A DNA stretch of 64,000 nt from Syntrophaceae bacterium UBA2280 (GCA_002347685.1 DDWS01000056.1:1-64000); one strand, 5' to 3'. Shown: positions 52,523-61,672, counted from the stretch's first letter. Numbers and translations: made by a program. The notes: generated from the letters alone by a model not told the origin.

Positions 52523-52780
52523 ATGCCAACCTATGAATATGAATGCAATCGTTGTCACGGACACTTTGAAAGACAGCAAAGCATGAAAGACGAGCCGCTC
52601 GAAGTGTGTCCCGAATGCGGAGGAAACGTCCGAAGGAAGGTGAGCGGTGGCAGCGGCTTTATTATGAAATCGCAGGGCCAAAGCCTGCGTGACTCACACA
52701 CGGGCTGTTCTTTGGAAGAAACCGGCAAGACCTGCTGTGGTGCAGGCCAGCGGTGTGGAAAATCACCCTGTGGAGATTAG
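52523..52780 (+). CDS. FmdB-type zinc-ribbon protein
   Basis: An 85-aa protein with MPTYEYECNRCHGHFE and a second pair CPECGG (cysteines 8, 11, 29, 32), the FmdB regulatory-protein zinc ribbon. The tail has five more cysteines (TGCSLEETGKTCCGAGQRCG), which is unusual and suggests further metal binding. Starts 3 bases after the ATPase. Confidence 0.88.
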   Translation: MPTYEYECNRCHGHFERQQSMKDEPLEVCPECGGNVRRKVSGGSGFIMKSQGQSLRDSHTGCSLEETGKTCCGAGQRCGKSPCGD

Positions 52781-52783
52781 GAA

Positions 52784-53737
52784 ATGAGTTCAAACGATTT
52801 TAAATACCTTTACGGCCCCGTGCCGTCGCGGCGTCTGGGACGCTCGATGGGAATTGATCTGGTGCCTTTTAAAACCTGCACGTATGATTGCATTTATTGT
52901 CAGTTGGGCAGGACCACCAACAAAACGACCCAAAGATGTGATTATGTTCCGGTGGCGGATGTTTTGCGGGAGGTCCGGGAAAAAATTTCCACGGGCGCCG
53001 GCTGTGATTTTATCACGATGGCCGGTTCCGGGGAACCGACCCTGCATGCCTCCATAAGCGAACTGATTTGCAAAATCAAGGAAATGACAGATATTCCCGT
53101 AGCGGTGATTACCAATGGGTCGCTTTTGTATCTGCCGGACGTCCGTGATTCCCTGATGCAGGCGGATCTGGTAATTCCATCGCTGGATGCGGGTGACGCT
53201 CGTCTTTTTGAATACGTCAACCGCCCGCACGAAGACATCACCTTTGAACGAATGACCGAAGGTCTGGTTGAATTTGCACATCATTATACCGGACGGCTCT
53301 GGCTGGAAGTGCTCTTGGTGTCCGGTGTCACCGGTTTGCCCGCGGAAGTAAAAAATATAGCGGCCTGGGCTCAAAAGATGGGTGCTCAAAAAATTCAATT
53401 GGGCACCGTCAACCGACCGGCTTATGAGGATTTTGCCTGCACCGTGGATCCGAAACAAATGAGAAAACTGGCCGGCTTGTTTTCCGGCCCGGTTGATATT
53501 CCGGAAAATGCACCACCCATGACTTCCAACGGAACGACCGCGTCGGATACGACCGACGTGGATATTATGAATCTTCTGGCCAGACGGCCCTGCACGCTGG
53601 AGGGAATATCCCTGGGCCTGAATCTTCACCCCCACGATGCAGCCAAAAGAATCGAGAAACTGCTTTCCGTTTCGCGTGTTGCCACGCAGAGAAACGGCCG
53701 CACGCTCTTTTATAAACCTGCGGACAAGGCAACCTGA
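52784..53737 (+). CDS. Radical SAM protein
   Basis: A 317-aa radical SAM enzyme. The cluster ligands are C32, C36 and C39 (CTYDCIYC), the SAM-binding GSGEPTL follows, and the C-terminal part looks like a winged helix (LLARRPCTLEGISLGLNLH). The beginning YLYGPVPSRRLGRSMGIDLV marks the group related to MoaA-like and wyosine-type enzymes. It could modify a protein or peptide of the cluster, or a cofactor. Substrate unknown. Confidence 0.88.
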   Translation: MSSNDFKYLYGPVPSRRLGRSMGIDLVPFKTCTYDCIYCQLGRTTNKTTQRCDYVPVADVLREVREKISTGAGCDFITMAGSGEPTLHASISELICKIKEMTDIPVAVITNGSLLYLPDVRDSLMQADLVIPSLDAGDARLFEYVNRPHEDITFERMTEGLVEFAHHYTGRLWLEVLLVSGVTGLPAEVKNIAAWAQKMGAQKIQLGTVNRPAYEDFACTVDPKQMRKLAGLFSGPVDIPENAPPMTSNGTTASDTTDVDIMNLLARRPCTLEGISLGLNLHPHDAAKRIEKLLSVSRVATQRNGRTLFYKPADKAT

Positions 53738-53755
53738 CAAGGCGGTGATGTTTTC

Positions 53756-54406
53756 ATGAAGGATGCGAAAGAGGCGATAAAATATATCCAAACCTGCCGG
53801 GAGGAGTTCTGGCAAAAGGTTTTTCAGATCGAAGTCGAGTATCTGAATGCTCACCTCCAAAACTGTCAAGACATCCTGAGCGTGGGCTGTGGACCGGCCA
53901 TGATCGAAGGCGAATTGGTGAAAAGGGGATTTCATGTGACGGGCCTGGATATATCGGAGGAAGCCCTGAAGTGTGCGCCGGACGGAGTTCGAACCGTTAC
54001 CGGCCGTGCCGAGGATATGTTGTTTCTGGATTCGTCCTTCGATGCCGCGATCTTTGTTGCATCGCTGCAATTTATTGAGGATTACCCGAAAGCGATGAAA
54101 CGGACGGACGCCGTTTTAAGGCCGGAAGGCAGAATCATCATCATGCTGCTCAACCCCCGATCTGTTTTTTATAAAGAAATGCGCCTGAACCCTGATTCGT
54201 ACGTCAACCTGATCCGCCACACGGATCTGAACCGGATGGAACAAATCATCGGTAAATATTTTTTCATCCAAACGCAATACCTGCTGGGCATAACGGGTGA
54301 TCATATTTTCCCGAGCCGGGATCCGGACCTGGCGGCTTTGTATGTGATTGAAGGCAGGAAAAGACGGGATATCCGGCAAGAAGGAAGTGATGAATCGCAA
54401 CTCTAA
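53756..54406 (+). CDS. Class I SAM-dependent methyltransferase
   Basis: A 216-aa methyltransferase with motif I LSVGCGPAMIEGEL, the acidic GLDISEEAL loop and a UbiE/COQ5-like middle (FDAAIFVASLQFI). It starts 18 bases after the radical SAM gene and overlaps the J-domain gene by 17 bases. Substrate unknown. Confidence 0.83.
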   Translation: MKDAKEAIKYIQTCREEFWQKVFQIEVEYLNAHLQNCQDILSVGCGPAMIEGELVKRGFHVTGLDISEEALKCAPDGVRTVTGRAEDMLFLDSSFDAAIFVASLQFIEDYPKAMKRTDAVLRPEGRIIIMLLNPRSVFYKEMRLNPDSYVNLIRHTDLNRMEQIIGKYFFIQTQYLLGITGDHIFPSRDPDLAALYVIEGRKRRDIRQEGSDESQL

Positions 54407-54737
54407 AATAGACGCCGCCCGAAGCTTATTAGATATTTCCAGGCAGGACGGGCCGGAGGAGGCCAAAAAGCAGTACCGGGAAATGGCCAAAATCTGGCAC
54501 CCCGATATCAATAAAACGGAAGAGGCGCACGCCCGGATGCAGGAAATCAATGAAGCTTTTGCTTTATTGATGAAAGAAGAGTTCGGAATTCTGGATTGGT
54601 GGGAAGACTATAACCGGTGGTGGTGGCGTCAATACGGGAATGATCCGATCTGGGGAAATTACTATCCTGAGGAAAATCCTGTGACCCCTGATTCAAGTAG
54701 AAAAGCAATAAAGCAACAAACCACAACAAGGAAATGA
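54390..54737 (+). CDS. J-domain protein
   Basis: A 115-aa protein with a J domain near the N-terminus, whose HPD tripeptide is present in KIWHPDINKTEEAH. The tail is rich in tryptophan and tyrosine (DWWEDYNRWWWRQYGND). It should stimulate DnaK, perhaps for cluster delivery as HscB does for IscU; a NifU-like scaffold lies two genes downstream. AGAAGGAA precedes the ATG at 54390. Confidence 0.82.
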   Translation: MNRNSKIDAARSLLDISRQDGPEEAKKQYREMAKIWHPDINKTEEAHARMQEINEAFALLMKEEFGILDWWEDYNRWWWRQYGNDPIWGNYYPEENPVTPDSSRKAIKQQTTTRK

Positions 54738-54749
54738 AAGATTCAAACA

Positions 54750-55637
54750 ATGAAAGAACTGGTGATTATCAGCGGCAAGGGCGGAACTGGGAAAACAAGC
54801 GTTACGGCGTCTTTTACCGTACTGGCGGACCGCCCCGTGGTGTGCGATTGTGATGTGGATGCGGCGGACCTGCATCTGGTATTGGAGCCGACCATTCGCG
54901 AACGTCACGAATTTTTGAGCGGCCGGGAAGCGGTTATCCGCCGGGAAGATTGCACCGCCTGCGGAATTTGCGCCGAACTGTGCCGTTTCGGAGCCATCGA
55001 AACCCGTGAAGCCGGAGACCGCAGTCTTTTATATACCGTTGATCCGATTGCCTGTGACGGCTGCGGCGTCTGCGTGCGGTTTTGCCCGGCCGCCGCGATT
55101 GACTTTCCAGAGCGACGATGCGGTGAGTGGTTTGTGTCGGACACCCGCTGCGGCCCGATGGTTCACGCGCGCCTGGGCGCAGCCGCCGAAAATTCCGGCA
55201 AGCTGGTATCCACCGTACGCCGGGAAGCCAGGCATCTGGCCGAAGAAGAAAACTTGCATGTGGTGATTGTGGATGGCCCCCCCGGCATCGGCTGTCCAGT
55301 GATTGCCTCTCTTACCGGTGCATCTCAGGTTCTGGTGGTTACAGAACCAACTGTTTCCGGTGAACATGATCTGGCAAGAGTGCTGTCCCTGGCCCGTCAA
55401 TTTCAGATCCCCGCTGCGGTATGTGTCAATAAATTTGACATCAATGAGGAAATGACAAAGCGAATTGAAGAAAGAGCCGTAAACGCAGGCGCAACCATTG
55501 CTGGACGAATCCGCTACGACCCATCCGTTACCCGGGCGCAAATACAAAAGAAAGCTGTAGTCGAGCTTGACGCGCCCGGAGCGGATGATATGAAGCAGCT
55601 TTGGAAAAATCTAAACCTTGCAGAAGGGATGAAATAG
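54750..55637 (+). CDS. MinD-superfamily ATPase with inserted ferredoxin domain (copy B)
   Basis: 295 aa. Walker A KGGTGKT (10-16), an inserted ferredoxin pair (CTACGICAELCRF and CDGCGVCVRFCPA, about 70-115) and DGPPGIGCPV. It is a divergent relative of copy A at 51671. Such paired ATPases form a complex with the orange protein in Desulfovibrio. Confidence 0.9.
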   Translation: MKELVIISGKGGTGKTSVTASFTVLADRPVVCDCDVDAADLHLVLEPTIRERHEFLSGREAVIRREDCTACGICAELCRFGAIETREAGDRSLLYTVDPIACDGCGVCVRFCPAAAIDFPERRCGEWFVSDTRCGPMVHARLGAAAENSGKLVSTVRREARHLAEEENLHVVIVDGPPGIGCPVIASLTGASQVLVVTEPTVSGEHDLARVLSLARQFQIPAAVCVNKFDINEEMTKRIEERAVNAGATIAGRIRYDPSVTRAQIQKKAVVELDAPGADDMKQLWKNLNLAEGMK

Positions 55638-55639
55638 TT

Positions 55640-56026
55640 GTGGAACTGGTTCACATCGATAGTGTGCATTTGACAGCGAGCCGGCTTGCCAAAGATCCGC
55701 GCAACCGGGGGCCGCTTGACATCTTCAACGGACATGGGAAAATTACCGGTCCCTGCTGCGACACGATGGAATTCTGGGTTAACGTTCAAAACGGGAAAAT
55801 CGAAAAAGTTTCGTTCACGACGACCGGCTGCGCCCCATCGATTGCCGCAGGCAGCATGACGACCTGCCTGGCCAAAGGCAAAACCGTCAAGGAGGCCAAA
55901 ACCATTACACAAAAAGATGTTCTCGACGCGCTGAACGGCCTGCCCGAAGACCATCAACACTGTGCGCTTCTGGCGGCCAACACGCTCGCCGCAGCTTGCG
56001 ACGATTATCTTGCAAAACAAAAATAA
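55640..56026 (+). CDS. NifU/IscU-like iron-sulfur scaffold protein
   Basis: A 128-aa scaffold. The cluster ligands are C39 (with C40, D41 next to it, GPCCDTMEF), C64 (TTGCAPS) and C108 (HQHCALLAA), which match IscU spacing. The start is GTG at 55640, 2 bases after the stop of the ATPase gene; an in-frame extension to 55601 overlaps that gene. It probably assembles a cluster for the Mrp protein encoded right after it. Confidence 0.88.
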   Translation: MELVHIDSVHLTASRLAKDPRNRGPLDIFNGHGKITGPCCDTMEFWVNVQNGKIEKVSFTTTGCAPSIAAGSMTTCLAKGKTVKEAKTITQKDVLDALNGLPEDHQHCALLAANTLAAACDDYLAKQK

Positions 56027-56041
56027 AGGGAGGATATTGAA

Positions 56042-56935
56042 GTGGAAAGTAAGAAAACATGTGATTCGTGCGGCGATACAGGCTGTACGGCCAAAAATCA
56101 GCGCCAGGATGAAAGCAATGAACAATACGCGGATCGCCGCCGTCTGGAGGCAAGACTGTGCCGCATCGGGCACAAAATCGTTGTACTCTCGGGAAAGGGC
56201 GGCGTGGGCAAAAGCACGGTTGCGGTCAATCTGGCCACGGCGCTTTCGCTTTCCGGTCTGCGCGTGGGGCTTCTGGATGTTGACATACACGGGCCGAGTG
56301 TACCCACCATGCTGGGGCTGGAAAATGAAACGCTCAAAGGAAACCCCGGCGAACTCTTTCCCATTGAATTCGGCAGTATGAAAATCATGTCCCTGGGTTT
56401 TTTGCTGCAAAATCCCGACGACGCCGTTATCTGGCGCGGCCCGATGAAAATGGGCGTCATCAAGCAGTTCCTGACGGATGTGAACTGGGGCGATCTGGAT
56501 TATCTCATCGTGGACGCCCCTCCGGGAACCGGCGACGAACCGCTGTCTCTGTGCCAGCTGATCCAGCCGCTCGACGGCGCGGTCATCGTCACCACGCCGC
56601 AGAAAGTCGCGGCAGTGGACGTGCGAAAGTCCATCAGTTTTTGCCGTCAGCTCCAGGTTCCGGTGCTGGGCGTGGTGGAAAACATGAGCGGGTTTGTCTG
56701 TCCGAAATGCGGCGAGCTCACGCAGATTCTGCCAGAAGGCGGAGGACGAAAAATCGCAACGGACATGAAAGTACCCTTCCTGGGTGCCATTCCGATGGAC
56801 CCGGGTATTGCCCAATCGGGCGATAGCGGTAAAGTTTTTATTTACCATAACTCCAAAACACCGACAGGGAAGATCATGCAGGACATCATTGATCAGATAA
56901 CGGATTTCGATAAAACAAAAAAACTCAATTCATAA
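56042..56935 (+). CDS. mrp: Mrp/NBP35 family iron-sulfur carrier ATPase
   Basis: A 297-aa ApbC/NBP35-type ATPase that carries and transfers [4Fe-4S] clusters. Walker A GKGGVGKS (51-58), the family motif DVDIHGPSVP, VDAPPGTGDEPL and the C-terminal CPKC (about 220) that binds the bridging cluster. The N-terminus has CDSCGDTGC (C7, C10, C15), as in NBP35. Start GTG with AGGGAGG upstream. Confidence 0.94.
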   Translation: MESKKTCDSCGDTGCTAKNQRQDESNEQYADRRRLEARLCRIGHKIVVLSGKGGVGKSTVAVNLATALSLSGLRVGLLDVDIHGPSVPTMLGLENETLKGNPGELFPIEFGSMKIMSLGFLLQNPDDAVIWRGPMKMGVIKQFLTDVNWGDLDYLIVDAPPGTGDEPLSLCQLIQPLDGAVIVTTPQKVAAVDVRKSISFCRQLQVPVLGVVENMSGFVCPKCGELTQILPEGGGRKIATDMKVPFLGAIPMDPGIAQSGDSGKVFIYHNSKTPTGKIMQDIIDQITDFDKTKKLNS

Positions 56936-56947
56936 GGAGAAAAAATC

Positions 56948-57286
56948 ATGAAAATTGCAATACCATTAGCCGAAGGAAAGCTGACCATGCATTTCGGTCA
57001 CTGCGCGAGTTTTGCGCTGGTTGACGTGGACCCGCAGACAAAGAATATTCTTGGCAGTGAGGAGCTGGCCGCACCGCCGCATGAACCGGGGCTTTTGCCG
57101 CCGTGGCTCGCCGAGCGCGGCGTGAAAATGATCATCGCGGGCGGCATGGGGCAGCGCGCCCAGCAGCTTTTTGCCCAACAAGGCATCCAGGTGGTTGTCG
57201 GCGCGCCTGCGGAATCACCGGAAAAACTGATTGCAGACTTTTTCGCCGGCACGCTGCAAGTCGGTGTTAATGCATGTGATCACTAA
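56948..57286 (+). CDS. NifX-like protein 4
   Basis: A 112-aa member of the dinitrogenase cofactor family: MKIAIPLAEGKLTMHFGHCA and KMIIAGGMGQRAQQLF. It lacks the cysteine-rich middle of copy 1. It starts 12 bases after mrp, a neighbour often seen for this family. Confidence 0.88.
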   Translation: MKIAIPLAEGKLTMHFGHCASFALVDVDPQTKNILGSEELAAPPHEPGLLPPWLAERGVKMIIAGGMGQRAQQLFAQQGIQVVVGAPAESPEKLIADFFAGTLQVGVNACDH

Positions 57287-57308
57287 AACAAAAAGGAGTA
57301 TCCCTGTG

Positions 57309-58262
57309 ATGGCAACAACCTTCTTGAAGGCTATAGACAAGGTGGAAATTTTAACTTTGCAGGACAATTATATAGAAATGACGGCAACAGACAACAGTGC
57401 CATCATTAAGCGCGCCGCACCACTGCAGGATGGCGAAATCCGCGCCTCCATCCTGGCGGAACACGGTTTTTCGGCGCTGGTTAAAACAACTTCGGGAGGA
57501 AAGGCACATACGATTTTGTTTGATTTCGGCTTTTCCGAAGATGGCGCGGCGAAAAACGCCAAAACGCTGGGTGTCGATATGCAGGAGGTCGAGGCGGCTA
57601 CTCTCTCACACGGGCACAGCGACCATACGGGCGGCCTTAAACAGCTCGCGGCGCTGACCGGAAAACGCGACATTCCGCTGATCGTTCATCCGTCCGCTTT
57701 CAAATCGCCGCGTTATCTGAAACTGGGTGAAGACTTCAAAATCAACTTTCCCAAACTGACACACGAAATGGTCGAGGATGCGGGATTCTCCGTCATTGAA
57801 TCCGATACGCCCTACCCGCTTGCCGACGACACCATTCTTTTTCTCGGCGAAATTCCGCGACGGACGGATTTTGAAAAAGGATTCCCCATCGCCCACTGGC
57901 AGAAAGACGGTAAAGAGCTTTGGGACCCCATTGAAGACGACACATCGATTGTCATGAATCTCAAAGATAAGGGATTGGTGATCGTCTCAGGCTGCGCGCA
58001 TGCGGGCATTGTCAACACAGTGCATCACGCCATGGGCGTCACGGGCATCGACAAAGTTCACGTGGTCATGGGAGGATTTCATCTCTCGGGGCCACTGTTT
58101 GAAGGCATCATCGACAGGACATCGCAGGAACTTCAAAAAGTTCATCCGGCTTATGTGATTCCCATGCACTGCACGGGCCGCAAAGCGATTATGGCCATGG
58201 AAAAGCAAATGCCGGACCAGTTTATTTTAAACATGGCGGGAACAAAATTGACGTTTGTATAA
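57309..58262 (+). CDS. Metallo-beta-lactamase fold hydrolase
   Basis: A 317-aa protein of the MBL fold. The metal motif is HGHSDHTGG (about residue 100-108), with later histidines in GCAHAGIVN and GGFHLSG. The group includes the beta-RFAP synthase-like proteins of methanogens and other anaerobes. The ATG at 57309 follows AAAGGAG; an upstream in-frame start lies inside the previous gene. Likely last gene of the sigma-54 operon. Confidence 0.87.
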   Translation: MATTFLKAIDKVEILTLQDNYIEMTATDNSAIIKRAAPLQDGEIRASILAEHGFSALVKTTSGGKAHTILFDFGFSEDGAAKNAKTLGVDMQEVEAATLSHGHSDHTGGLKQLAALTGKRDIPLIVHPSAFKSPRYLKLGEDFKINFPKLTHEMVEDAGFSVIESDTPYPLADDTILFLGEIPRRTDFEKGFPIAHWQKDGKELWDPIEDDTSIVMNLKDKGLVIVSGCAHAGIVNTVHHAMGVTGIDKVHVVMGGFHLSGPLFEGIIDRTSQELQKVHPAYVIPMHCTGRKAIMAMEKQMPDQFILNMAGTKLTFV

Positions 58263-58310
58263 AAACAAGGTATTAGGCGATAGGCGATGGGCAATAGTGA
58301 TAAGGCGTCA

Positions 58311-58366
58311 TGAGCTATGAACCATCAGCTATGAACCATCAGCTATGAACCATCAGCTATGAGCCA
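58311..58366. repeat. Tandem repeat, four 14-base units
   Basis: TCAGCTATGAACCA repeated four times (58311-58324, 58325-58338, 58339-58352, 58353-58366), with single changes in the first and last units. Preceded by TAGGCGATAGGCGATGGGCA, another short repeat. It lies just upstream of the thioesterase gene. Confidence 0.8.
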
Positions 58367-58390
58367 CTGTCCACTACGTGAGGAGTTTTC

Positions 58391-58891
58391 ATGACACAAA
58401 AAGCTTTTCAGGATTATTATCCGGATCATTTCAGCCACTGTTATGGCTGCGGACGGCTGAATGAGTATGGCATGCAGATCAAAAGTTATTGGGACGGAGA
58501 CGAAACCGTCTGCGTCCACGTGGCCAAAGACTATCATACGGGGGGAACTCCCGCCCACGCCTACGGGGGGCTGATCGCTTCCCTCATCGACTGCCACTCC
58601 ATGGGGACGGCGGCCGCTGCAAAATACCGTGCGGAAAACCGGGAATTCGGCACGGAACCGGCACTGCGCTTCGTGACGGCCTCGCTCCATGTCAATTATC
58701 TTCTGCCGACACCGATCGGCGGCCCGCTGGAAATCCGCAGCACGATCAAAGAAATCAAAGGTCGCAAGGTGATCGTAGAATCAAGGCTGATCGCAGGCGG
58801 TAAAGTCTGCGCGACAGGTGAAGTTGTCGCTGTGCAAATCCCCGAACAAATGAAGCCCTCCGACGTTAGAAAAAACATGAGTGAGGAGTAA
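58391..58891 (+). CDS. PaaI/hotdog-fold thioesterase
   Basis: A 166-aa hotdog-fold protein: CYGCGRLNEYGMQIKSYWDG at the start, the AHAYGGLIASLIDCHSMG helix (hot dog sausage) and LHVNYLLPTPIG. Likely acts on an acyl-CoA. The early CYGCGR pair is frequent in this subgroup. GAGGAG precedes the ATG. Separate unit from the cluster, after the tandem repeat. Confidence 0.85.
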   Translation: MTQKAFQDYYPDHFSHCYGCGRLNEYGMQIKSYWDGDETVCVHVAKDYHTGGTPAHAYGGLIASLIDCHSMGTAAAAKYRAENREFGTEPALRFVTASLHVNYLLPTPIGGPLEIRSTIKEIKGRKVIVESRLIAGGKVCATGEVVAVQIPEQMKPSDVRKNMSEE

Positions 58892-58905
58892 AAAAACTGT
58901 CTTTA

Positions 58906-58919
58906 TTGACTTAGATCAA
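58906..58919. promoter_or_regulatory. FNR/HcpR-like binding site
   Basis: TTGACTTAGATCAA fits the Crp/Fnr-type box TTGAT-N4-ATCAA with one change. It lies 57 bases before the SLAC1/TehA gene and could control the redox-stress operon. Confidence 0.5.
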
Positions 58920-58975
58920 TGCAATCGTTCCGAAAGACTGTTACTTTGTAACTCTAAGAAAAGGAGCGGCTGTTT

Positions 58976-59926
58976 ATGAATGAACGTATAAAATTTTTCC
59001 CCATCTCGTTTTTTGCTGTAGTCATGGGCCTGACCGGCGCGACAATTGCCTGGCAGCGGGCGGAAACCATATGGGGATTAAATACCGCGGTCAGTTCTAC
59101 GCTGCTGGGAATCAGCGCGCTGATTTTCGCAGTTGTTCTCATTTTTTATGCAATGAAAATCATTAAGCACCCGGCCGAAATTCGAAAAGAGTTTCAAAAT
59201 GTCACCAAACTCTCTTTTTTCCCGACCATTTCCATCAGTCTGCTGCTTTTTAGCATCGCGTCCATGAATTTATTTCCGGGACTCTCTGAGGCGCTTTGGA
59301 TCGTCGGAACAATTGTTCATTTTTTCTTCAGCGTAGCGGTGATCTCGATTTGGATTCGGCATCCCTCGCTGGAGATCAATCATATCAGCCCCGCGTGGTT
59401 TATCCCTGTCGTGGGCAATATCCTGGTGCCCATCGCAGGCATTGCTTACGCGCCCGCGGAAATCTCGTGGTTTTTCTTCAGCATCGGCCTGGTTTTCTGG
59501 ATCGCTTTATTTACAATTCTCTTCTACCGCCTGCTCTTTCACAACCCCCTGCCAGAGCGGCTGTTGCCGACGCTTTTTATTCTGATCGCGCCTCCCGCCG
59601 TCGGGTTTGTTGCTTACATTAAGCTCACAGGCTCAGTCGATAGTCTGGCCCGGATTCTTTATTATTTCGGCCTGTTTGTTTTTGTTCTGATGATTCCGCA
59701 GCTTCGAATGCTGTCGCGGATTAAATACTACCTGTCCTGGTGGGCCTATACCTTCCCGCTTGCGGCGCTTGCTATTGCCACGCTGCTGATGTATCATCAC
59801 GTAAATTTAATCTTCTTCAAATACCTGTCCATTGCGCTGCTGATTCTGGTTTCCGCCGTCATTTTAATGCTGGCTTTTATGACAATTGCAGCGATAAAAA
59901 ACAAAACCATTTGCGTCGAGGACTGA
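58976..59926 (+). CDS. SLAC1/TehA family anion channel or transporter
   Basis: A 316-aa protein with ten hydrophobic helices, the TDT fold. FFPISFFAVVMGLTGATIAW at the N-terminus is the family hallmark. It may conduct small anions or extrude tellurite-like oxyanions or sulfite. First gene of the redox unit; AAAAGGAG precedes the ATG. Confidence 0.88.
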   Translation: MNERIKFFPISFFAVVMGLTGATIAWQRAETIWGLNTAVSSTLLGISALIFAVVLIFYAMKIIKHPAEIRKEFQNVTKLSFFPTISISLLLFSIASMNLFPGLSEALWIVGTIVHFFFSVAVISIWIRHPSLEINHISPAWFIPVVGNILVPIAGIAYAPAEISWFFFSIGLVFWIALFTILFYRLLFHNPLPERLLPTLFILIAPPAVGFVAYIKLTGSVDSLARILYYFGLFVFVLMIPQLRMLSRIKYYLSWWAYTFPLAALAIATLLMYHHVNLIFFKYLSIALLILVSAVILMLAFMTIAAIKNKTICVED

Positions 59927-59971
59927 CGCAGTTCAACTCTATCAATCCACTTTCACTTCAAGGAGAATGCT

Positions 59972-61672
59972 ATGACCAAAAGAAAAATGATTATCGTCAT
60001 CGGCGGATCGGCCGCCGGACCCAAGTCGGCGGCCAAAGCCCGCAGAATCGACAATGACGCAAAGGTGATCATTTTACAAAAAGAAGCGGATCTTTCGATG
60101 GCTTCCTGCGGCTATCCCTATTACGTCGGCGGTTTCTTCAACGACCGCAACCAGCTATTGTGTTCGCCTACGGGCGTTGTGAGAAATCCGATCTTTTACC
60201 TCAACGCCAAGGACATTGACGCGGAAGTGAACACGGAAGTCACAGAGATCGACACCAAAAATCATTCCGTCGCCTTCAAAAATACAGCCACAGGTAAAAC
60301 CGGCACGCTGATGTACGACAAACTGGTCATCGCCACGGGCGCCGTGCCGCGCATGCCTCCGGTGCCCGGTGTGGAGCTCGACGGCATCACCACACTGCAA
60401 TCCATGAAAGACGCGGACTTTCTGCGCAAGGTACGTGATGAAGGAACCATCAAAAAAGCCGTCGTCATCGGCGGGGGACTCATCGGCATTGAAACCTGCG
60501 AAGCCCTGCAACTGGCGGGCATTGAAATCACGGTGATCGAACTTCTGCCCCAACTGCTGACCTTTCTGGATTGGGAACTGGCGAAAATTGTGGAAAACCA
60601 TGTCAAAAGCAAGGGGGCCAATGTCATCACCGAAAACGGCATTGCAGCCTTCCTGGGCGAAAACGGGAAACTCACCGCCGTCAAACTGCAAAACGGGACA
60701 GAGCTTCCCTGCGAACTGGCGGTGGTGGCCATCGGCGTGCGCCCCAACGTAAAACTCGCCAAAGAGGCGGGTCTGAAAATCGGCGAGCTGGGCGGGATTG
60801 ACGTCAATGAGTATATGCAGACCTCAGATCCGGATATCTATGCTGTTGGCGACTGCGTGGAAACCGTCAATCGCATTACCGGCAAAAAAGTGCATGCGCC
60901 GTACGGCGATCTGGCCAACCTCCAGGGCCGCGTGGCGGGAGAAAACGCCGCTTCAACCAACTGTGTGACCTTCCCGGGAACCATTCAAACCGGCATCTGC
61001 AAGGTGTTTGATTTTGCGGCCGGCTCCACGGGCCTTTCCGAAACGGTCGCCAAACGGCTGGGCTATTCAGACATCCTGACCGTGATGAACGCCAGTCCCG
61101 ACAAACCGGGTTTCATGGAAGGCAAACTCCTCCTTACCAAGCTCATCGCGGAGCGTAAAACCGGCCGGATATTAGGTGCCCAGTGTATTGGCCCCGGCAA
61201 TGTTGCCAAGCAAATTGCCCAGTGGGCCATGGCCATTCAGGGCAAGCTGACCGTCGAGGACCTTGTCAATGCGGATCTCCCCTACGCGCCGCCTTTTTCG
61301 CTGGCCATCGATCATTGTGTCGCAACCGCGCACCTGATGCAAAACAAGATGAAAGGCAGGCTCAAGGGCATCAGCTGCAGGGAAGTTTACGACAAGCTCA
61401 AATCGGGCGAAAAACCGTTCATCATGGATACGCGGGGTCCGGAAGAATTTGAAGAGCTGCGCCTGGGCATCGGCGAAACACTGATTCCGCTGGGCGCGAT
61501 TCGCAAGCGCCTCAAAGAACTTCCGGAAGATAAGAATCGTGAAATCATCTGCTACTGCAAAATTTCGCTGCGCGGTTACGAAGCGGCAATCGCACTGGAA
61601 GGCAATGGCTGGAGAAACGTCAAGGTCATGGAAGGCGGCATCATGGCCTGGCCGTATCCGAGGGAAAAATAG
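59972..61672 (+). CDS. CoA-disulfide reductase/NADH oxidase with fused rhodanese domain
   Basis: A 566-aa flavoprotein. N-terminal FAD site GGSAAGPKSA, active-site C46 (MASCGYPYYVGG) that forms a mixed disulfide with CoA, NAD site IGGGLIGIETCEAL (about 167-181), FAD segment DIYAVGDCVE, and a C-terminal rhodanese domain whose active cysteine lies in CYCKISLRGYEA (about 527-538). Such fusions reduce CoA polysulfides or disulfides (Npsr-like). It follows the channel gene by 45 bases. Confidence 0.92.
   Translation: MTKRKMIIVIGGSAAGPKSAAKARRIDNDAKVIILQKEADLSMASCGYPYYVGGFFNDRNQLLCSPTGVVRNPIFYLNAKDIDAEVNTEVTEIDTKNHSVAFKNTATGKTGTLMYDKLVIATGAVPRMPPVPGVELDGITTLQSMKDADFLRKVRDEGTIKKAVVIGGGLIGIETCEALQLAGIEITVIELLPQLLTFLDWELAKIVENHVKSKGANVITENGIAAFLGENGKLTAVKLQNGTELPCELAVVAIGVRPNVKLAKEAGLKIGELGGIDVNEYMQTSDPDIYAVGDCVETVNRITGKKVHAPYGDLANLQGRVAGENAASTNCVTFPGTIQTGICKVFDFAAGSTGLSETVAKRLGYSDILTVMNASPDKPGFMEGKLLLTKLIAERKTGRILGAQCIGPGNVAKQIAQWAMAIQGKLTVEDLVNADLPYAPPFSLAIDHCVATAHLMQNKMKGRLKGISCREVYDKLKSGEKPFIMDTRGPEEFEELRLGIGETLIPLGAIRKRLKELPEDKNREIICYCKISLRGYEAAIALEGNGWRNVKVMEGGIMAWPYPREK

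Noticed and set aside
52790..54070. 426-codon open frame on the minus strand
   Set aside because: It lies opposite the radical SAM and methyltransferase genes, has no family motifs, and is a shadow of their codon use.
55514..56848. 444-codon open frame on the minus strand
   Set aside because: Antisense to the NifU-like and Mrp genes, both of which have clear motifs; no ribosome binding site or known domain.
58311..58366. CRISPR array
   Set aside because: The 14-base units are directly adjacent with no spacers, so this is a simple tandem repeat.
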